From NCBI RefSeq assembly GCF_964355755.1, contig NC_092674.1, forward strand, positions 30,430,001 through 30,494,000: 64,000 bases of DNA. Direction: 5' to 3'. The DNA comes from Antedon mediterranea. Lineage: Eukaryota > Echinodermata > Crinoidea > Comatulida > Antedonidae. Position 1 is the first letter of the stretch; every line of letters begins with the position of its first letter. Below are positions 56,438-64,000 of the stretch, piece by piece. The translations under genes and the position numbers were made by a program. Below the pieces are notes generated by a model. It was not told the origin of the DNA. It did not search any database and worked only from the letters and a program-made list of their open reading frames with translations.

Positions 56438-59400
56438 TTATTTCGTCGAATTTCCTTTCACATTACTTAATGTACTCATCACTTTTTTGCTTTTCCCTTC
56501 AAGTACTTCAGTTACCAACGTGTCCTTAAACGAGTACCATGCTCTGCCCTCACGAATTTTCGTCAAAGTTTCTTTCGGTTGAGGAAAATTGATTGCCTAA
56601 AACAAACAAAAAGTTTATCCACCTGCACCTAATTATCAAAACCTTTTAGAAAAACAGATGTAATAATTCCTATGCTTTTGAAGAATGTTTGCCTTGTTGA
56701 ATGTTGTAACACAGTAAAGCTTGTTCCCACTAGGACGCAACGCAATGACGTTAAGCGTAGTTCCCACTAGCGACGCAACGCAATGACGTTAAGCGTGGTT
56801 CCCACTAGCGACGCAACGCAATGACGTTAAGCGTGGTTCCCACTAGCGACGCAACACAAGGACGTAACGCAACGCAAGTGAATTGACCAATCACAAGCGT
56901 TGTGATTGCTAACTGTCTATAACTTCGCTTGTCATTGGTTAAAACGCTTGCGTTACGTTTACGTCCTTGCGTTAGTGGGAACCAAGCTTTAAGCGCGCCG
57001 CAAGTATTCACGGCGCGATGGATTATAGGAACTGTCGCTTGTAATTGGTCAAATTGTGTTGCGCCTATATGACGTTGCATTGCATCCTAGTGAGAACCAA
57101 TCTGTAATCGATATTTTGAAGCTTTTTAAAGATTCCATCACCTACCATCGTGTTAATTGTTTGCAACATCTTTATGGTATTTTCATTTTTAAAAAACTTC
57201 TTAGAAACAAGAATGCAGTGACAACCCTCACTGACTAAGCTTAGTTTGTTCTTAGACTTTCGTAATACGGTTTCCAGACCCTGTGAATTGAACAATTTCC
57301 TACAGTCACCATATTTGAAAAATAGTTTTATATCATGTTAGGCTTTGGTTCAGAGAAGGGGTTATTGCTACAGGAGTCCTTCAATAATAAAGGTATACCA
57401 GGTACACCTATATCTAGATTTCGCCAGTATCATAGGCATATTTGGTAATACAACATCACATGTTTCACATATATCCCTTAGAGTATCATATACCATCACC
57501 TAGCCATTGTCCTTCCATAGGCACCACATATGCGTTACATGTATTACCAAATCATTGACACTATGGGCAAATATTGTAGTGTGTGGAGATACCGCACTGA
57601 GAATCCAGGAAAACCAGGGAAGAGATATTTCACTTCATGGATTTACCAAAGTAGTCCATTGGAATTAAGTTGATTCTTTCGACTTCATGGGCTATCCTTG
57701 GTTTCTTATTTAATGTATTTGCTTGTAAATTGTTTGTATTCATTGCCTTGTAATCTTATGTTGAAACCGAAGAAAATAAAATAAAATCAGTCATATACCG
57801 CACGCGCAGTATGTTGAATGTTATGGAATCAGTTAATAAGTAAAAACATGATGTAAACAAGTTGTAATGTTCATTATTCCCATCACATTTCCTAATTAGT
57901 AATATGTTTTAGTACAACTTACAAACACGGATCCAGCGCCAAGCTCAGCTATCTGTGCGTACGTTGTAACTGTGTTATGTTTGATGACAGATTCATTGAT
58001 TTCATATTCCATTGGATTATCTTGTACCTGTAAAACAATTGCAAATAAATATTTTTATAAAACATCTCCGTAGAATCATGGATTAAGGAATTTAATCCAT
58101 GGTAGAATGAAGTGAATATTGGATTGATGTATTACACTTGCATTCAGCAAATAATCTTTTTTTCTCCAACCTCTTTTTCTGTTAAACCGCTTGCAGTAAA
58201 CCCAACTCGTTTCCACGTTCTCTGGATACCATCACAGTTAATAGGTTCTGTAATATTGTCTATGTTTTAAAATTAAAACAAATTAGTTTATGTAATTATT
58301 CTTATAATTATTGTTGTGTAGGTCACAGGTCATCTCTGAATAAGTAGCATTTTTATCATCGATGTCATAAGGTTTATCGCAAATAGCGTGCGCCAATGCA
58401 AGATAGGAAGGGTTTGGGAGCAAACGCCGCCACAACGCTTACCTACGTGATTTGTTGGTTGTACGTACGCGTCGTTACGTTTGCTCCCAAATCCTTTCCA
58501 TCATGCATTGTGCAATGGCATTCTTCCCGAAATCAAGCTATTTGCGATATTATCGCATTATTCTTCGTATAATTTTAAACTAATCTTTATCAAACAAAAT
58601 AAAAGTTCTGTTATATCTTAAAAGTACCGACCTTCATTTTTTAACTGAAGTTGTTGAGGAGACTGAATAAATATCTTCTGAAAATCATCATGTCTAAAAT
58701 GTTCAAATCTCTTCGGTTGTTGTAACTTCTTCTGTAAAGAAACATTTAAAGCACAATAATTCAAACAAATGAACGCCCAAAATCCTATAAAAAGCTTTTT
58801 AAACATTTAAAAACATTTAAACAATAAAAGTCAGTATTATATTACCTCTACGTCATCAAATATAGATGTTCGCTTATTGAATATTCTATCAACCGGGACT
58901 TGAGCAGTGTTTATCCTTTTCTTTGTTTCGAAAAATGACACTGTTTGGTAAAATAATAGTGATTAACTGGCAATTAAACATTTTGTTTGAAAACCTAAAC
59001 AAACCAATCATTGAATTGAACAACAACCAAGGTAACCGAATACTGTATCTTGTGGTCACAAGTAAGATTTTATTGCGTAATTTAAACTGCGCAAAAAGTT
59101 TGTAATACTACTTAAACACAATGTTTATACATACTACTCTTTCTCAGAACCGCAGTAGTTTTCCAGTCTTCTTTACGTCTGCTGCAGTAATCGACTTTTG
59201 AATGCGGTCGTTTGATTGGTTCTGATATTTCAGAGACTACCTTACATTTTCCCTGAAAAAAAGATAGGGATGGGGAAGAAAGTTGTAAATTGTTTAAATC
59301 CTGGTTAGTTAGTCTAATTACTGTATAATCAATTTTGGAACTGTAGTAGCAGTACTCTGTAGATACATTGATGACCTTATTATACTACTGTAAAACTTGA

Positions 59401-62400
59401 AATTTAGACATTATGTTAGACACACCATATCGAGGTTTCTCCACTTACCGATTTTACTATAGCAATATGAGCAGCTTCATTGACATTTCGTAAGATCACT
59501 GTTTCTGGTCTGCAGAAAGACAACATTTGTAAACACATCAAACAAATCTTTGTTAACTGTATTCCTACTACAAAACAATACCACTCTCCTCTAATTCAAC
59601 ACCAATTTTCACCAAAACCACCAACAAAAATCAGTTTATTTCAATTAGCCCAAATCGTAAATGTTTTAATTATCTAATAGTTCTTCCTGTCAAGTTATAA
59701 TTTAAGCTTGGGTTCCCATTTGGAAGCAACGTAAGGACGCAGTTAATTTTACCAATCACAAGCGTTGGATCATTCGAACTGTCACCTCTCATTGGTCAAC
59801 TCGCGTGCGTTTCGCTTACGTTGTCCTTGCGTTGCGTTCTAGTGGGAACCAACCTTTAAAGCTTGCCACTAGCGACGCAAAGCAAGAACGATTTGACCAC
59901 CAATCACAAGCGATTGATTATTCAAACAGTGGCTTGTCATTGGTTAACTGGCTTGCGTTGCGCGTACGTCATTGCGTTGCGTCCTAGTGGGAACCAACCT
60001 TTAAGAATGAATGTTGTTCTTACTTGTAATAATCACAGGTAAGATTGCTGTAGTTAGACTTTAATTCATCAACTGGTAATCCCCAGAAAAGTTCTTGTGA
60101 TTTACAGAATTTGATGAGTTCTTCACGGTCCTGTTCTAATGGGTCACGAATTAACCTTTGGAAATCCTAATGTGGTGGTAGAAAGGTCCTACAGTATTAA
60201 TTGGACGTATAGAGCAAACACAAAATACGTCACTTGGTAATAACTATGTAAAGCGTGGTTCCCACTAGCGACGCAACGCAGCAACGTTTTGACGCAAAGT
60301 GCTGTATTGCGTAATCACAAGTGCGAACCGACGACGAAACAGTGCTGCAAACATCGCAGGTTTGATTTCACACAGGCGAGGGCAAACACAATTATTAGAA
60401 GGGCATTTTCTTACGTTGCGCAGATTGCGTTACGTTGCGTCGCTAGTGGGAACCACGCTTGAGCTATCAATGCTTTTGATTAAAGTGGCTCAAGAGTTGG
60501 TAAATCAACATACCTTCTTTTCTATCATTAAAAGCTCGACATGATCTTTGCAGACGTAAGTGAACTTACGCGGTGTATCACGCAATAGTTCATGACCCTG
60601 CAAATACAAGACAATACAAACTTTAACAAATTATCAATACAACATTTGGATTATGTTAAGATAAATCAATTTTTATTCATAGAAAATGTACACCATTTTT
60701 TATTCAATTTGTGCTTAAATCCTGGCTACCATTTGAACGCAATGCAAGTACGTAAGCCCATCATAAGTTACGGAAAATTGACTAACAATCACGACGCGGT
60801 GGATCCGGACTATCTCTTGTGATTGGAAACCAAATGTTAACTTTTAATTGTTTACACGATCGACGCAACGCGACAGCGTACGTACAACGCGAGTATTTTG
60901 ACAATTACATGGCAATCCCATTACAGATCTACCGTTGGTTGGTCAAATAACTTGCATTACAGTACGTGTACATCCTTATGTCATAATATATAGACAAAAC
61001 TTTACCCCAAAGGCGTCTCCGTTTGAAACTTTAGCAACAGTTCTGACAAATGTCGTTCCATTTCTGTAGTCCATTTCACGTTCATTCACTAGACATGTTC
61101 CTGATAACATAATGTAGAAACCCGACGCACGATGCCCTTCTTTTAGAATCATTCGTCTATGTTCATATCTAGAAACAAAAATACACTGATTCAGCTACAA
61201 TATATTGTCACCCTTTCCTGGCTGGTAATTTGTGTATGGGTGCAGTTATCTTGGCCTAGTGTAGCGCTCCCCTCATGTGTACACGCCCTGTGACCTCTGA
61301 TAAGTCCCCCCCCCCCCATAGTGTACTGTATGATTGGATCATCTCGATCCTTGGTTTTCTGTGTTTTTTTAAATTTTAATTTTAATGTAATGTAATACCA
61401 GCAGAAACTTACGTAACGAAATGCATAACTTTAGCTAGTGACAGCTGAGTTTGTTTTGAATAGTTTCCAAAGGTTTTATTGCTTCTTAGTAAGGCTATAA
61501 CCTGGAGAGGCTACAGAAAAACATTCAGATTCAGTAAACTTTTCAGCGTAAACAACATGATTTATTGTTAGGCATATTGTAAATCATTCGATTTATTGTA
61601 AGACGACATAATCAGAACCTTTTGGAACATTTTCACCAGTGTTAGCCAAGTGAAATGAAAATAATAATTAAAATATTCCTGGCAAATAATGAATTAAATA
61701 AATCCAGCATGTGTTTTTATCAATGTAATGTACTGGAAGGCTATTTCATCTACAACATTATAATATTATTGTTTACCGTTTCTAACTCTTCTTGTTGTCT
61801 TCTTTCTGGTTTCTTCGTTAATATCAGTTTAAGTTTTTCTGATCCTCTTTTCTGAAATGTATAAGAAAGACGGTACAGTATGACTATGTTCGAAAGAAAA
61901 TTGTACTTTTTATTTAGAGAAAGTGTGTAAGTTGTTATGTCCTGTTAAATACCGGTAAACCTTTTTTTATAAGTGTTTACAATTTCTTCTTTACAGTCTA
62001 TTACTAAAAACATTCTTACTCTAATAGTTTTACTTACAAGTCGTAAATTAGACAACATACATCGGTGAAATGCCAAGGAATCCTCTATATCAGCTCTTAT
62101 GAAAAGATCCATCTCTACTAACGACCACAGTTTTGTTTCATCAAGTTTCACATAGCTGTAAATAAGTATCAATAATAATTCATTCTCATAAATACATTCT
62201 GATTGATTAGTTACATAGTCGTTTTCGTGCTACCTTACCTGGATAAACCTGTAATATCCCGAGGGAGACTATTTTACGATAACAATTCCTTTAGCACCCC
62301 TTTTATAATAATGGACTAATCCGACAATTTTAGTAAACTGACTGCATTTGTATTTTGATAGATCTTCCATAAATAAACATGAAAATGATACAAAAACACT

Positions 62401-63823
62401 GTTGGTTTTTATTGTGGGGTCATTTTGGAAAGTTTACTTGTGCATTTTGTGTAAATGTATTCAGCTTGTCTTCCGTCTATCAATATATTTGTTTCTGCAG
62501 TACATTGCTTGGGTTTATCAAACGGTTTGTAGGTTTCAATGACACCGAAATTTTACTACGACTTTTTAATGCACTATGTCGACCTGTTATTGAATATGGT
62601 GCTCCTGTGTGGGATCCACATCAAAAACAACATAATATAGCTATTAACAAGTCATTAAGACGGCGGGTTACTAAATTGTGTGTTGAAGGCGATTTCACTG
62701 ACAGGCTTAAGATACTAAATTTACCAGATATGGTTCAAAGAATGAAATTTCATAGTATAATTTTTGTAGTTAAGTGTTTGCATAATTTAATTGATTTTGA
62801 TATATTTGAATACCTTACAATTAATTCTCGGTATCCAGAGTCCCTCACCTTTAAACACATGTATGCTAGAACTAATGCATTTAAATACTCCCTGTTTGTT
62901 AATTTCCCTCGAATATGGGAATGTATCCCGCATAAAGTTCGTAACAAAGTCCTGTTTAACTTTGGGGGGTTTAGAAGGGATTTGAAAAAATGTATTACTG
63001 ATATCGAATTCATCTAGACTATCTCTGTGTATTTATGTCTATTACGTTTTTCGTACTATTAGTTGGGAAAGCCACTCGACAGTGCAGTTCTTTTGAACTG
63101 ATCCACTTTTGGTTACCCGCATGTGCTAGTACTTTTGTTCTGTTTTGTTGATTGATGCCGTACCTTGTTTATGATTTTTGTATGTTACCTGGAAATTGAA
63201 TAAAAAAAAAAAAAAAAAAAATACATCACGGTCATGCGTCATTTGAGCGTCGTTTATGACATGAACACGTACCTTTTCAATGCGAGACAAATGGCAGCAA
63301 TAACACGAACTGTTTTGGAAACTCTTCTAAACTTGTTATATGGCTTGAATTATAAAGAAATAAAATCGTTAAAAAAACAAACAAAAAACACGTATGTGAC
63401 GTCATTTTCACGCTATAGAGGAACGTACAGTATTTTCTTACCGTTTCATTAGCTCTTGTGGAGATCTGAAACAAAAATATAATTTGAGAAACTTATGATT
63501 GTAAATTATTGTAAAAGGCTGATTATTTGTTACCATACAAATAAAGTTACAGCAATGCATAATGTCTACAATATGCACAAATAAAACATTCTAGTGTGCA
63601 TTGAATTGATAAATATAAGCCCAAAGTCACGAACCTGTTGGATGGTATGTTGCCGTCGTGTTTGAAGTGATTTTCTAACATTCCTCAAAGCATCTAGCGT
63701 CACATTATCAGCACTGTAACGACATTGCTCCTCCAAATATGTTGCCCGTGTTGAAAGCATAGTTTTGCATTTTTGAAAATGAGACGGAAACACGTCAGTT
63801 GATGTTCTAGCGATACTGGCCAT
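56438..63823 (-). CDS. CNBD2: Cyclic nucleotide-binding domain protein, CNBD2-like
   Basis: Sixteen exons: 63635-63823 (ATG, MASIARTSTDV), 63442-63465, 63273-63343, 62038-62155, 61777-61851, 61413-61510, 61006-61168, 60514-60597, 60024-60166, 59449-59509, 59135-59252, 58846-58940, 58632-58731, 58171-58247, 57923-58027, 56438-56596 (stop). The sum is 1680 nt, or 559 aa, close to mammalian CNBD2. Residues about 72-95 (FRRVSKTVRVIAAICLALK) form a family-typical segment. The cNMP-binding fold runs about 160-280: NYSKQTQLSLAKVMHFVTYE, RRMILKEGHRASGFYIMLSG, then the cassette FGGHELLRDTPRKF. This keeps the Arg but departs from the usual FGE-AL pattern, so nucleotide binding is uncertain. A second, weaker cNMP-like strand set is at about 455-520. 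Known: CNBD2 is linked to sperm in mammals. Confidence 0.9.
56712..56996. mobile_element. MITE family B with a tandemly amplified left end
   Basis: Four ~46-bp tandem copies of the left end (AGCGTGGTTCCCACTAGCGA plus CGCAACGCAATGACGTTA), then the element body, ending TTGCGTTAGTGGGAACCAAG at about 56992. It lies in the last CNBD2 intron. Confidence 0.85.
56997..57106. mobile_element. MITE family B, partial adjoining copy
   Basis: GCGCCGCAAGTATTCACGG, CGCTTGTAATTGGTCAAATT, then TTGCATTGCATCCTAGTGAG, a diverged right end. Confidence 0.65.
57107..57900. other. Intron sequence without recognised gene
   Basis: Within the last CNBD2-like intron. It ends in GAAGAAAATAAAATAAAATC near 57766, which looks like the 3' tail of a plus-strand LINE or retroposon, but no coding similarity was recognised. 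Confidence 0.4.
58369..58556. mobile_element. MITE family C, copy 2
   Basis: AAGGTTTATCGCAAATAGCG at the left, AGCTATTTGCGATATTATCG at the right. Inner inverted pair GGGTTTGGGAGCAAACG / CGTTTGCTCCCAAATCC. Longer and less degraded than 38605-38718. Confidence 0.8.
59703..59859. mobile_element. MITE family B copy
   Basis: AAGCTTGGGTTCCCATTTGG at the left, GCGTTGCGTTCTAGTGGGAA at the right; internal ACCAATCACAAGCGTT. Confidence 0.82.
59860..60004. mobile_element. MITE family B copy, adjacent
   Basis: AAAGCTTGCCACTAGCGACG at the left, TTGCGTCCTAGTGGGAACCA at the right; directly abuts the previous copy in the same orientation class. Confidence 0.82.
60253..60463. mobile_element. MITE family B, long subtype
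   Basis: Perfect-looking ends AAGCGTGGTTCCCACTAGCG and its complement, 211 bp apart. It carries a core with GTGCGAACCGACGACG. The reverse-oriented counterpart is at 63841-64000. Confidence 0.9.
60715..60990. mobile_element. MITE family B, diverged copy or copies
   Basis: TAAATCCTGGCTACCATTTG, then GACGCGGTGGATCCGGACTA and CGACGCAACGCGACAGCGTA. It has family motifs without clean ends. Confidence 0.5.
61309..61318. repeat. Poly-C tract
   Basis: Run of about ten C residues after AAGT, in a CNBD2-like intron. Confidence 0.8.
62505..63222 (+). mobile_element. 5'-truncated LINE (non-LTR retrotransposon) with poly-A tail
   Basis: An open frame to a stop at 63015-63017 encodes the region after the reverse-transcriptase core. 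LLGFIKRFVGFND, ALCRPVIEYGAPVWDPHQK, and NFPRIWECIPHKVRN are typical of Jockey/CR1-like elements. The 3' UTR ends in about 20 A residues at 63202-63222. It is inserted antisense in the CNBD2-like intron between exons 3 and 4. The 5' breakpoint near 62505 is approximate; a TACAT on both sides may be a short target duplication. Confidence 0.85.
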
Positions 63824-63840
63824 ATTTCTGTCAACCCCTC

Positions 63841-64000
63841 AAGCGTGGTTCCCACTAGCGACGCAACGTAACGCAATCTACGCAACGTAAAAAAATGCCC
63901 TTCCAATAATTATGTTTGCCCCCCGCCTGCGTGAAATCAAAGCTGTGATGTTTGCAGCACTGTTGCGTCGTCGGTTCCCACTTGTGATTACGCAATACAG
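63841..64000. mobile_element. MITE family B, long subtype, cut by window edge
   Basis: Begins AAGCGTGGTTCCCACTAGCG 17 bp upstream of the CNBD2-like start codon and matches the reverse complement of 60253-60463. The right end lies outside the window. It may supply upstream promoter or 5' UTR sequence. Confidence 0.9.

Noticed and set aside
62231-62260. 10-nt microexon of the CNBD2-like gene (AG/GTTTATCCAG/GTAAGG)
   Set aside because: Its length breaks the phase; the 71-nt exon at 63273-63343 supplies the required phase and family-like sequence.

Overview
This is intron-rich, AT-rich animal nuclear DNA. Every gene is split into short exons bounded by AG/GT signals whose phases match, and introns and spacers are full of miniature inverted-repeat elements, minisatellites and satellite arrays. 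Gene families and repeat style point to a marine invertebrate, perhaps an echinoderm or another invertebrate deuterostome. The species cannot be fixed from the sequence alone. No bacterial, plasmid, CRISPR, rRNA or tRNA feature was seen.

Layout: (1) 1-5598, plus strand: the 3' part of a TDRD3 gene (UBA, Tudor, C-terminal EJC-binding-like tail), entered through an intronic 23-bp minisatellite. (2) 9146-14003, minus: a Tudor-like (DUF4537-type) protein with Lys-rich, RS-rich and coiled-coil segments; its first exon was not found. (3) 14723-26598, minus: a complete 17-exon VWA3A/VWA3B-like gene (1124 aa by my reconstruction), built from repeated modules with one intact and one degenerate VWA domain. 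One intron holds a 3.4-kb DNA transposon with ~740-bp terminal inverted repeats and a 5-bp target duplication. (4) 27061-28150: a 1.1-kb fold-back element with a 9-bp target duplication. (5) About 28.77-37.81 kb: a 9-kb nested inverted-repeat region made of a ~100-bp satellite in opposite orientations, palindromic elements carrying telomere-like CCCTAACCCTA ends, and an inner pair of inverted 15-bp repeat arrays. (6) 37909-52944, plus: a complete ZDHHC2/15/20-type palmitoyltransferase gene with two tandem alternative exons for its fourth membrane helix and a possible cassette exon whose 5' splice site has been amplified into a 44-bp minisatellite. (7) 56438-63823, minus: a complete CNBD2-like gene (559 aa, 16 exons) with a truncated LINE and several short inverted-repeat elements in its introns.

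The genes do not form a pathway; they look like ordinary neighbours. The exon models rest on splice motifs, phase continuity and protein similarity recalled from family knowledge. Total lengths of the three complete models are exact multiples of three. Coordinates were read by eye, so an occasional boundary may be off by a base or two.
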